Assembly: GCA_964541375.1 (NCBI GenBank) | Contig: CAZIPT010000043.1 | Coordinates: forward strand, 1 to 17,960 | Origin: JBAXEO01 sp964541375 | GTDB lineage: Bacteria; Actinomycetota; Coriobacteriia; Anaerosomatales; JAAXUF01 | Length of the DNA: 17,960 bases | Direction: 5' to 3' | In this document: positions 1 to 6,943 of the stretch, one piece after another | How positions within the stretch are numbered: position 1 is the first letter of the stretch | Layout: each line of letters begins with the position of its first letter | Notes under the pieces: generated by a model | What the model was told of the DNA's origin: nothing | Seen by the model: only the letters and a program-made list of their open reading frames with translations | Database searches by the model: none | Translations under genes and position numbers: made by a program

Positions 1-53
1 CCCAGGGCCTCGTGGCGGGCCACGGGCGCCGTCCGGCGGGGGGTTGGACGGGC

Positions 54-70
54 CCCCCAGCGGGGGTTTT
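54..70 (+). terminator. Rho-independent terminator of an upstream transcript
   Basis: Five C (54-58) pair with five G (62-66) across a three-base loop and run straight into TTTT (67-70). No gene starts before 172, so this probably ends a transcript entering from the left of the window. Two further short hairpins precede it (11-24 and 30-50). The run of six G at 38-43 could pair instead with the C run at 53-58, which would disrupt the terminator. What is transcribed upstream cannot be seen. Confidence 0.55.
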
Positions 71-171
71 CTCGACTTAATGCCATTTCCACGCGGCGCA
101 CACGGGGGCTGCGCATCCGTGGCCGATGGTGATGGTGCAGTCGGAGTCGATTCCAGCCGGGGAGGCTTGCG

Positions 172-387
172 ATGTTGTTCATGACCTACACCGTTATTGG
201 CGCCCTCGCCTTCGCGGCCCTCTTGGCCGTCGGTAGAGGGCGAGGCCGACTCGCCGTCGCTGTCAGTTCGCTCTCACGTCCTGATTCCCCGGTCGACGAG
301 GCCGAGCGCGTCCTCTCTCGTCGTTACGCTCGCGGTGCGATCTCCGCCGACGAGTACGACCGGATGATGGCGATACTGCGCCGATAG
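172..387 (+). CDS. Small SHOCT-domain membrane protein
   Basis: A 71-residue protein. Residues about 3-20 form one hydrophobic segment (TVIGALAFAALLAV), probably a membrane anchor. A short basic linker follows, then a C-terminal SHOCT-type motif from about residue 42 (DEAERVLSRRYARGAI...EYDRM) to the end. SHOCT is a short helical module found at the C-terminus of many small bacterial membrane or secreted proteins; its role is thought to be oligomerisation or protein contact, and no reaction is known. The ATG at 172 has a GGGAGG-like ribosome site just upstream (about 159-165). A second ATG at 181 would remove only three residues. The gene stands alone: a strong hairpin at 436-479 separates it from the ABC exporter. 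The domain call is by motif; function is unknown. Confidence 0.75.
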   Translation: MLFMTYTVIGALAFAALLAVGRGRGRLAVAVSSLSRPDSPVDEAERVLSRRYARGAISADEYDRMMAILRR

Positions 388-435
388 AACAGGCTGACTC
401 AGGCGCTCCATCCCAAGCGCCAAATACCTCCCTGA

Positions 436-479
436 AACGCGAAGCGACCCGGTTTGGCAGAGCCGGGTCGCTTCGCGTT
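436..479. terminator. 17-bp perfect hairpin, likely terminator of the SHOCT gene
   Basis: Bases 436-452 and 463-479 are exact reverse complements (17 bp) around a ten-base loop. The stem begins AA and ends TT but no longer T tract follows, so it is not a classic intrinsic terminator. Its place between the SHOCT stop (387) and the exporter start (557) suggests transcription termination or 3'-end protection. It ends only a few bases before a possible -10 element at 486-491, so it could also affect exporter transcription. Confidence 0.5.
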
Positions 480-485
480 GGGGAG

Positions 486-491
486 TAGAAT
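486..491 (+). promoter_or_regulatory. Possible -10 element for the ABC exporter
   Basis: TAGAAT matches the sigma-70-type -10 consensus at five of six positions and lies 65 bases before the GTG start of the exporter. No convincing -35 is seen at the usual spacing; that position falls in the hairpin at 436-479. The same hexamer followed by G recurs before two other genes in this window (12852-12857 on + and 9674-9679 on -), which gives it modest extra support. Confidence 0.3.
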
Positions 492-556
492 GACTCGCGG
501 GCACGGCCGTCCTAGACGCCGCGCCCGTTGCCCGGACCCTTCAAGGAGCCGCCCGA

Positions 557-2338
557 GTGACCTCCGGTCTCATCCGATCTCTCAGATTCGTGCGTGCCTA
601 TCTTTGGTATGCGGTCATGGGAGTGGGCGCGGTTCTGGCGGCCACCGCCGCCGACCTCCTGAGTCCACAGATACTGCGGCGAATCATCGACCAAGGCATC
701 ACCAAGTCGGACACCCGCGTGATCTTCGGCGGCGCGGTGTCGTTGGTTTTGGTCGCGGTGCTCGGAGGGCTTGCCAGCTTTCTGCAGGGCTACTTCTCGG
801 CGAAGGCGAGTCATGGCTCGGCCTATCAGATGCGCGACACGATCTTCGACAAGCTGCAGCGGCTGAGCTTCTCGTATCACGACCGAGCTCAAACCGGGCA
901 GCTCATCACGCGCGTCACCTCCGATGTCGACCAGGTGCGCGATTTTGTCGGCGGTGGGCTGGTTCAGGCGGTTTCGGCGGTTCTGATGCTCTGCGGCGCG
1001 GTCGTACTGTTGTTCAGGATGAATGCGGCGTTGGCGCTTCTGGCGTTCGCGGTGGTGCCTACAACCGCGCTCGTGCTCGCCGTCTTCGTGGGCCGGCTCG
1101 GACCGATGTTTCGGAGCCTGCAGGTCAAACTGGGCGCGCTCAACACGATTCTTCAGGAGAACGTCGCCGGAGTCCGCGTGGTGCGCGCGTTCGCCCGGGA
1201 GCCTTTCGAGGCCGTTCGCTACGACGTCGCCAACCGAGACCTGCTCGAACAGGGGCTGCAGGTGCGCCGCACGGTGGCCAACGCGTTTCCGCTGCTCTTC
1301 TCGGTGGGTACCGTGGGCGTCGGACTCGTGACGTGGATGGGCGCCGTTCAGATCATCCGAGCAACGCTGACCGTGGGCGAGCTCGTCGCCTTCACGAGCT
1401 ACCTCTTCCTGCTGCTCCAGCCGCTGTTCGTGTTGGGGTTCGGCGCGCAGCAGATCGCCCGGGCAAGTGCTTCGGCCGACCGCCTTTTCGAGATCCTCGA
1501 CGCCCCCGAAGACGTCGCCGAGAACCCCCAGGCTGTGGTTCTCCCTCGCCTTGCGGGCCGTGTCGAGTTCCGCGATGTTCACCTGCGCTACCCGGGGGCC
1601 GAAGGTGAGACCCTCTCGGCGGTGAGCTTCGTTGTGGAGCCGGACACGACTGTCGCGGTGGTCGGGGCGACCGGGTCGGGCAAGACAAGCCTGGTGAACC
1701 TGATCCCGCGCTTCTACGACGCGACCGAGGGGCAAGTGTTCGTCGATGGCATCGACGTACGGGACGCCACGCTTGCCTCACTCCGCGGACAGGTGGGATT
1801 CGTGATGCAGGACAGCGTCCTGTTCAGCGGCACCGTCCGTGAGAACGTCGCGTACGGACGGCCCGAGGCGACCGATGACGAGATCCAGGCCGCCGCAACC
1901 AGAGCTCAGGCCGACGAGTTCATCCGAGCGCTGCCCGATGGCTACCAGACGCGCGTCGGCGAACGCGGTGTGAAGCTCTCGGGAGGTCAGCGGCAGCGGA
2001 TCGCGATCGCCCGAGCGGTGCTGATCGACCCGCGCGTGCTGGTCATGGACGACTCGACGTCCTCGGTCGACTCCGAGACTGAGGCCGCGATCCGTTCGCA
2101 GCTCGATGAGCTGATGACCGGCCGGACCACGTTCATCGTCGCCCAGAGGTTGTCCACAGCAAAGCGCGCCGACGTGGTGCTGGTGATGGATGAAGGTCGT
2201 CTTGCCGCGAGCGGCACACACGCCGATCTGCTCGCGTCCAACTGCCTCTATGCCGAGATAGCCGCGAGCCAACTCGTCGGCGGTACAGAGGTCGCTGCGC
2301 CCGAGAGCTGCTCGCTCCCGGAAGGCGGTGAGCTGTAG
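557..2338 (+). CDS. ABC exporter half-transporter with degenerate ATPase site (subunit 1)
   Basis: A 593-residue type IV (MsbA/LmrA-like) ABC exporter half: a six-helix transmembrane domain in about the first 310 residues, then a nucleotide-binding domain. Visible motifs are Walker A GATGSGKT (370-377), signature LSGGQ (474-478), Walker B ending VMDD (496-499) and a switch region AQRLST (529-534). Two catalytic residues differ from the norm: the glutamate after Walker B is Asp499 and the switch histidine is Gln530. The same replacements are known in the degenerate half of heterodimeric exporters such as TM287/288, LmrCD and BmrCD. The GTG start has AAGGAG eight bases upstream. The stop overlaps the next start by one base (TAGTG), so the two halves are translationally coupled and surely partner. 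The substrate is not evident; multidrug or lipid export is typical for the family. Confidence 0.93.
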   Translation: MTSGLIRSLRFVRAYLWYAVMGVGAVLAATAADLLSPQILRRIIDQGITKSDTRVIFGGAVSLVLVAVLGGLASFLQGYFSAKASHGSAYQMRDTIFDKLQRLSFSYHDRAQTGQLITRVTSDVDQVRDFVGGGLVQAVSAVLMLCGAVVLLFRMNAALALLAFAVVPTTALVLAVFVGRLGPMFRSLQVKLGALNTILQENVAGVRVVRAFAREPFEAVRYDVANRDLLEQGLQVRRTVANAFPLLFSVGTVGVGLVTWMGAVQIIRATLTVGELVAFTSYLFLLLQPLFVLGFGAQQIARASASADRLFEILDAPEDVAENPQAVVLPRLAGRVEFRDVHLRYPGAEGETLSAVSFVVEPDTTVAVVGATGSGKTSLVNLIPRFYDATEGQVFVDGIDVRDATLASLRGQVGFVMQDSVLFSGTVRENVAYGRPEATDDEIQAAATRAQADEFIRALPDGYQTRVGERGVKLSGGQRQRIAIARAVLIDPRVLVMDDSTSSVDSETEAAIRSQLDELMTGRTTFIVAQRLSTAKRADVVLVMDEGRLAASGTHADLLASNCLYAEIAASQLVGGTEVAAPESCSLPEGGEL

Positions 2339-4128
2339 TGGCCGGCCCATCGCTCAAATCGCTTGCCAAGGACGACAGGCCCACCTCGACGGTGGATGTG
2401 GTGCTTCGGCTCTGGCAATACCTCTGGCCGTACAAGAGAGATCTGATTGGCGGAAGCGTGTGGGTGGTGCTGTCGTCGGTCTCCGCGGCCGCCACTCCGG
2501 CCCTCACCGGGCTGATCATCAACCTTGCCACCTCGACGGCGAAGACACACGGCAGCCCGCAGGTGCTTGTCGTTCCCGGAGCCGCGCTCGTGGCCGTGTC
2601 AGTCTTCGGCTGGCTCTCCCAACGTCAGCAGATCCTTTTGCTCGGCACCGCGGGCCAACGGGCCGTCTACGACCTGCGCTCGGCGGTCTTCTCGGCGATA
2701 TCGCGCCTCGACGTCGCGTACTTCGAGTCCGTCGAGTCGGGCGACCTGATGAGCCGGCTGATCAACGACGTCAATCAGGTCGACAGCTTCCTGTCGCAGG
2801 GCTTTCGGCGGCTGCTGGGCGCCGTGGTGGGGCTCATCGCCACACTCGCGGCGATGCTGTGGGTCAACTGGATGCTCGCGCTCACCACGCTGATCGTCGT
2901 GCCCGTGATGCTCGGCGTGACCCGCCTCTTCGGGCTGATCGCGCGAGGCGCATTCCGTACGCGGCAGGAGGCGATCGGTGACGTCAGCGCAACACTCGCC
3001 GAGGAGATCGGCGGCATCAAGGTCGCGCAGGCGTTCAACCGGACCGACCGAAACCGCAGCCAGTTCTCGCAGCGAAACGCAGCCAACCGGGACGCCAGTG
3101 TAAGCGCGGCGGTGGTCTCCTCGGCGTTCTCACCGGTGTTGGGAGTGATCTCGGCCCTGGCCACCGCAATGATCGCAGGCGTCGGAGGATACCTGGCGGC
3201 CGAGCAGATCGTCTCCCTGGGCGTGGTGGTCGCGTTCTTCGCCTATGCGAGGCAGTTCTTCAACTCCGTGTCCCAGATGTCGTCGTTGTACTCAGACGGG
3301 CAGTCGGCGCTCGCCGGCGGAGAGCGCGTCTTCGCCGTCCTCGACACCAGGGTCGACGTCGTCGACTCGTCGGGCGCGCGAGCCCTAACCTCGGTCAAAG
3401 GGCGCGTAGAGTTCAGAAGCGTCAGCTTCGCCTACCGGACCGGGCCGGAGATTCTCCATGGAATCGATCTGATAGTCGAGGCCGGGCAGACGCTCGCAAT
3501 CGTCGGGGCGACCGGCGCGGGCAAGACCACCCTGATGAACCTGGCCCCCCGCTTCTACGACGCGACCGGGGGCAGCGTGCTCGTCGACGGATTCGATGTC
3601 AGGGATGTCAGGCTCTCGTCCCTCAGACAGAACTTCGGAATCGTCCTTCAGGAACCCTTCCTCTTCAGCGGCAGCATCGCCGACAACATCCGGTATGGGT
3701 GGCTCGATGCCACCGACGACGACATCCTCAGGGCCGCCGAGACCGCCGGTGCTGCCGCATTGATTGCGGGGCTGCCCGAGGGGCTCGACACGATGGTGAG
3801 CGAGCGCGGCGCGACACTCTCAACGGGCCAGCGCCAGCTCGTCGCCTTTGCGCGCGCAATCGTCGGCGATCCCGCGATCCTCATCCTGGACGAGGCCACC
3901 TCATCGGTCGACACGCGGACCGAGATGCTCATCCAGGCCGGCCTGCGCAGCATCCTGAGCCACCGCACGTCCCTCATCATCGCCCACCGGCTGTCCACGG
4001 TCAGAGACGCCGACACCATCGCGGTGATGGACGCGGGGCGGGTCGTGGAACGCGGCTCGTACCACGATCTGATGGCCCGTGACGGCGCGTTCGCGCGTCT
4101 CCACGAGGCCCAGTTCGCCGCCGAGTAG
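2338..4128 (+). CDS. ABC exporter half-transporter with catalytic Glu and His (subunit 2)
   Basis: A 596-residue partner of the preceding gene with the same layout: about 330 residues of transmembrane domain, then a nucleotide-binding domain. Walker A is GATGAGKT (390-397). Walker B with the catalytic base is LDE (517-519, Glu519), and the switch histidine is present (His550 in IAHRLST). Its signature is LSTGQ (494-498), not LSGGQ. In a head-to-tail dimer this altered signature faces the degenerate Walker B/switch of subunit 1, while its intact Glu/His face the canonical LSGGQ of subunit 1. One hydrolytic and one degenerate site result, as in TM287/288-type exporters. The GTG start shares its G with the stop of the previous gene. 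The PadR regulator 215 bases downstream is a plausible controller. The substrate is unknown. Confidence 0.93.
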   Translation: MAGPSLKSLAKDDRPTSTVDVVLRLWQYLWPYKRDLIGGSVWVVLSSVSAAATPALTGLIINLATSTAKTHGSPQVLVVPGAALVAVSVFGWLSQRQQILLLGTAGQRAVYDLRSAVFSAISRLDVAYFESVESGDLMSRLINDVNQVDSFLSQGFRRLLGAVVGLIATLAAMLWVNWMLALTTLIVVPVMLGVTRLFGLIARGAFRTRQEAIGDVSATLAEEIGGIKVAQAFNRTDRNRSQFSQRNAANRDASVSAAVVSSAFSPVLGVISALATAMIAGVGGYLAAEQIVSLGVVVAFFAYARQFFNSVSQMSSLYSDGQSALAGGERVFAVLDTRVDVVDSSGARALTSVKGRVEFRSVSFAYRTGPEILHGIDLIVEAGQTLAIVGATGAGKTTLMNLAPRFYDATGGSVLVDGFDVRDVRLSSLRQNFGIVLQEPFLFSGSIADNIRYGWLDATDDDILRAAETAGAAALIAGLPEGLDTMVSERGATLSTGQRQLVAFARAIVGDPAILILDEATSSVDTRTEMLIQAGLRSILSHRTSLIIAHRLSTVRDADTIAVMDAGRVVERGSYHDLMARDGAFARLHEAQFAAE

Positions 4129-4157
4129 CGCCCAGGGCCCTGCGCGGTCCACAGCTC

Positions 4158-4181
4158 GCCCAAGGATCGGTCCTTCGGGGC
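4158..4181 (+). terminator. Weak hairpin after the exporter operon
   Basis: GCCC AAGGA (4158-4166) pairs with TCCTT, a two-base bulge, then GGGC (4171-4181), around a TCGG loop. It lies 30 bases after the exporter stop but has no T tract, so termination here is only a possibility. Confidence 0.3.
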
Positions 4182-4252
4182 AGTAGACTCCCTCGGCTCG
4201 CCCATCAAGCTCAGCCTCAGCCTCGCCTCATGCTTCCTGAGCTGCTCTTTCA

Positions 4253-4328
4253 CGTCATACCTCACTCTCAGGTTGAGTGTTGCATTTTATATATGACTTC
4301 TCTACTATATGTGTTGTCATGTATGACG
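4253..4328 (+). promoter_or_regulatory. padR promoter with candidate autoregulatory operator
   Basis: This segment is strikingly AT-rich beside its surroundings. A possible promoter is TTGCAT (4280-4285), a 17-base gap and TACTAT (4303-4308), giving a start near 4315. A palindrome GTCAT-GT-ATGAC occupies 4316-4327, over the expected start of transcription. Another ATGAC lies at 4293-4297 inside the promoter spacer, and an outlying GTCAT at 4253-4257. Bases 4252-4259 and 4321-4328 form an exact 8-bp inverted repeat. PadR proteins bind spaced dyads overlapping promoters and commonly repress their own genes, so this is a good operator candidate. The assignment is inferred from position and symmetry. 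Confidence 0.5.
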
Positions 4329-4343
4329 AATTGGGGGCTGGGG

Positions 4344-4943
4344 ATGTCGCTCGAGGCGGCGATCATGGGCTTTCTGGCCGAGGAACCTCGTACCGGCTAT
4401 GACCTGAAGACCCGATGCTTCGCGGAGCAGGCGAAGGCCTTCTGGACCGCCGATCAGGCCCAGATCTACCGCACCCTGGAGCGCCTCCAGGCCACGGGAA
4501 TGGTGGCGTCCACCCGCAAGCGCCGGGTGGGAAAGCCGGACCGGAGGGTCTACCGCCTGACCGAACTCGGATCGACCGAACTGTCGTCATGGTTGGCCAC
4601 TCCCCCACCGCCCACTCCGCCGCGCGAACCCTTCCAGCTGCAGCTGTTCTTCTCGGCGGCACTCACGGACACGGAGATCGCTTCCAACCTCCGCAGCAGG
4701 CGGAGCGTGCATCAGGCCTGCCTTGAGGAGCTCCGACGAGAGGTGAGCGCTCCTCTCGGCCCCCCAGTGTTGCCGGATCGGGTTCGGCTGCTCAGGGATG
4801 CGGCGTTTGACGGAGCCATAGCTCGAGAGAGAGCGGCGATCGATTGGCTGGACGACACGATCGAGGCGGTCGAGAGCGGGCGTCTGCCGGCCGGTGAGCC
4901 CGCCGCCACGACACAGAGGCGTTCCACAGCAGGTTCGGCATGA
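4344..4943 (+). CDS. PadR-family transcriptional regulator
   Basis: A 199-residue DNA-binding protein. Residues about 3-75 form the PadR winged helix: AAIMGFL, RTGYDLK (16-22), IYRTLERLQATGMV (recognition helix region, 41-54) and the wing strand DRRVYRLTELG (66-76). After a proline-rich linker (87-95), residues about 96-180 form a long helical C-terminal domain used for dimerisation in the PadR s2 type (as in AphA). The reading frame is open upstream as far as 4230, but the start at 4344 gives the usual MSLEAA beginning, has GGGGG six bases before it and leaves the AT-rich promoter outside the gene. PadR regulators next to ABC exporters (LmrR with LmrCD) repress the pump until drug binds. That role is likely but unproven here, since this padR lies downstream with its own promoter. 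The flavoprotein gene follows after 31 bases. Confidence 0.88.
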   Translation: MSLEAAIMGFLAEEPRTGYDLKTRCFAEQAKAFWTADQAQIYRTLERLQATGMVASTRKRRVGKPDRRVYRLTELGSTELSSWLATPPPPTPPREPFQLQLFFSAALTDTEIASNLRSRRSVHQACLEELRREVSAPLGPPVLPDRVRLLRDAAFDGAIARERAAIDWLDDTIEAVESGRLPAGEPAATTQRRSTAGSA

Positions 4944-4974
4944 TGCCGAGCGGAGCAACGGAGGGGGTCACCCG

Positions 4975-5583
4975 GTGAGAATCGTTGCGATCGATGCAAG
5001 TCCCGCGCGTGGGGTGTTAAGCCTGACGGTGGAGGCAGCTGCCCGTTCAGCCGAGCGGGCCGGGGCCACCGTAGAGCGCGTGCGCCTCGCGGAGATGAGG
5101 ATCCTCTCCTGCACCGGCTGCGGGATGTGCCGGTATGGAGACGGCTGCAAGATCTCTGATGACCTGCCCGGACTGGCCGAGCAGATTGCGGGTGCGGATG
5201 GCGTGATCGTCGGTCTGCCGGCCTACTTCCGTCGGCCTGATCCCGCGCTCCAGACGATGCTGGATCGACTGAGCCGCTTTTTCCCCAGGGACGGTCAGCT
5301 GGTTCTGCCCGGACTCGGTGAGCACACCAGGTCGTTCGGCTCAGGCGAACGCAGCGCAAAGAGAGCGGTCATCATAACGGCGAGCCGCGCGCCGGAACCG
5401 CTCGCGACGTTCTTCGGCTACACGACCGGGCCGATCCGCGAGCTCAGAAGCGCACTCGGGGCCGGGGGAATTCGGACGGTCGGGTCGCTCGCACTGACCG
5501 GAGGATGGTGGCGGGAGTCGTTCGACGAGTGGGAGCGCGACAAGGCGACGTCGCTGGGGAGGATGCTGGCGGGCCGAGTCTGA
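4975..5583 (+). CDS. Iron-sulfur flavoprotein, NADPH-dependent FMN reductase family
   Basis: A 202-residue flavodoxin-fold protein. It opens with the strand MRIVAIDASPARG and phosphate-loop region of NADPH-dependent FMN reductases. Four cysteines follow in a compact cluster, Cys46, Cys49, Cys52 and Cys58 (CX2CX2CX5C), which matches the 4Fe-4S motif of archaeal and anaerobic bacterial Isf proteins. The strand DGVIVGLPAYFRR after it is the second flavin-contact region. Such proteins pass electrons between ferredoxin-like donors and acceptors such as quinones, oxygen or nitro compounds. The frame is open upstream to 4894 inside padR, but the GTG at 4975 has GGAGGGGG eight bases upstream and begins exactly at the fold. 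It lies 31 bases after padR, so the two are probably co-transcribed and the protein may belong to a redox or xenobiotic response with the exporter. The substrate is not shown. Confidence 0.82.
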   Translation: MRIVAIDASPARGVLSLTVEAAARSAERAGATVERVRLAEMRILSCTGCGMCRYGDGCKISDDLPGLAEQIAGADGVIVGLPAYFRRPDPALQTMLDRLSRFFPRDGQLVLPGLGEHTRSFGSGERSAKRAVIITASRAPEPLATFFGYTTGPIRELRSALGAGGIRTVGSLALTGGWWRESFDEWERDKATSLGRMLAGRV

Positions 5584-5647
5584 ACCGCCCAGCGAGGTCG
5601 GCTCATAGCACTACTACGCGTGCTTCTCGGCGCACCGGGGCCGCACT

Positions 5648-6838
5648 TCAGCGCTGGAGAAGCAGGTCCATCACACGCCTGCCGGGATCCAGGATCAGGC
5701 CGGTCCGCTCGGCGGATGACTCGTCGAAACGGCGGCCGTGGTTGCTGCTGATGCCGGGCCCCCAGAGCACGAAGGGCACGGGCTCTCCCACGTGAGTCTT
5801 GATCTCGATGGGAGTCGGGTGATCGGGCATCGCGAGCACTCGAGTCTCGTTGTCGGCCGCAAATCGCGCGACCCTGGAGATCACCTCGCGGTCGATCGCC
5901 TCGATCGCGGCGACCTTTCCGGCGACGTCGCCAGCATGGCCCTCCTCGTCGGGAGACTCCACGTGGATAACGACGAGATCGTGATCGTCGAGCGCGCGTA
6001 GTGCGCCTTCAGTCTGCGCGACGTAGTCGTTGTCCGAGTCCCCGGTGACGCCGGGGATCCTGAGCCTATCCATACCCGCGAGTGCGGCGAGTCCGTTCAG
6101 GAGGTCGACACCACTCGTCATGGCGGCCGTGACACCGCGCTTCTCGGCGAAAGGAGTCAGCTCGCTGGGAGCGACTCCGGGCCAGAACGGCCAAACGTCG
6201 GTAGCGGGCGAGCTTCCCCCGGCGGTGCGGCAGCGGTTTACCCCGCTGTTGTCCAGGAGCACGCGAGCCCTCCCCATGTAGTCGAGCAGAAGGTCAGCGC
6301 CCGGACCCCTGGGGAAGAAGGGCTCGACGTGGCGGTCGGAAATGTCATGCGGGGGCGTGAAGGTGACGTCGAGCAGCTCCGGATGACCGGTAACGACGAG
6401 GATGTGGCGATATGCAACGCCGGGGTACAGCTTGAACGTGTCGTCGTCGAGGCCACTCGCGATATCGGCGATGATGGCGCCGGACTCCTCGGTGGCGATG
6501 TTGCCTGCCGAGTAGGAAGCCATGACCCCGTCGACCAGACTCACCAGATTCAGCCTGAGCGCGACCTGGTCGGGCGCGAGGGCAATCCCCATGCTGGCTG
6601 CTTCGATCGCTCCTCGGCCGACGTAGTCGGTCACCGGATCGTAGCCCAGGATCGAGGTGCAGGCCGCCGAGGACGAGGGCTCCGCTCCGGTAGGAACCGT
6701 GTGTGCGAGGCCCAGCGTTCCCCCGCTTGCCAGCGCATCCAGATTGGGTGTCTTGGCCGCCTCGAGCGTCGTCTTGCCCTTGAGGGAGCCGATCGGCCAG
6801 CCGGACGCACCGTCGAGGATCACGACCACGTACTTCAT
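5648..6838 (-). CDS. ApgM-type phosphoglycerate mutase homologue, proposed homoserine kinase subgroup
   Basis: A 396-residue member of the alkaline-phosphatase superfamily, ApgM branch. Metal-site elements are visible: ILDG (7-10), the PSSSAACTSILGYDP loop (54-68) that should hold the phosphate-binding serine (Ser56 by alignment from memory), ESPDEEGH, MPDHPTP and KTH in the C-terminal half. The pattern YPGVAYRH...PPHDISDRHV fits the subgroup named cofactor-independent phosphoglycerate mutase but proposed, from gene clustering with threonine genes (TIGR02535), to be an alternative homoserine kinase. thrC lies 3.9 kb away, which agrees. The usual loop is GSD; here it reads SSS, so the Asp is missing. 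ATG at 6838 was chosen because MKYVVVILDG is the family start; a TTG three codons upstream is possible. It follows mprF by 105 bases and converges with the flavoprotein gene. Family membership is firm, the reaction uncertain. Confidence 0.85.
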   Translation of the reverse strand: MKYVVVILDGASGWPIGSLKGKTTLEAAKTPNLDALASGGTLGLAHTVPTGAEPSSSAACTSILGYDPVTDYVGRGAIEAASMGIALAPDQVALRLNLVSLVDGVMASYSAGNIATEESGAIIADIASGLDDDTFKLYPGVAYRHILVVTGHPELLDVTFTPPHDISDRHVEPFFPRGPGADLLLDYMGRARVLLDNSGVNRCRTAGGSSPATDVWPFWPGVAPSELTPFAEKRGVTAAMTSGVDLLNGLAALAGMDRLRIPGVTGDSDNDYVAQTEGALRALDDHDLVVIHVESPDEEGHAGDVAGKVAAIEAIDREVISRVARFAADNETRVLAMPDHPTPIEIKTHVGEPVPFVLWGPGISSNHGRRFDESSAERTGLILDPGRRVMDLLLQR

Positions 6839-6895
6839 CCGTCTCAACCCCAGTCATGGGCGGCAGACCATCTGGACGCCACCGTCATCGTCATG

Positions 6896-6913
6896 CGCTG
6901 TTCCGCAACAGCG
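6896..6913 (-). terminator. Short hairpin between mprF and the ApgM-like gene
   Basis: CGCTGTT (6896-6902) and AACAGCG (6907-6913) form a perfect 7-bp stem with a four-base loop, about 30 bases after the mprF stop. There is no T tract on the minus strand. It may be a weak attenuator or a processing site within an operon. Confidence 0.2.
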
Positions 6914-6943
6914 TACCAAGCTTGCGCGTGGCGCAGACAATGT

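Noticed and set aside
512..1735. A 407-codon minus-strand open frame
   Set aside because: Antisense to the first ABC half-transporter, with low-complexity His/Arg/Glu-rich translation and no recognisable motif.
4200..4235. Short direct repeats of CAGCCT/GCCTCA before padR
   Set aside because: Only two or three imperfect copies of six bases, which is expected by chance in GC-rich DNA.
4230..4343. Longer N-terminus for the PadR regulator
   Set aside because: The extra residues do not belong to the PadR fold, and the extension would bury the AT-rich promoter and palindromes inside the gene. MSLEAA at 4344 is the usual start.
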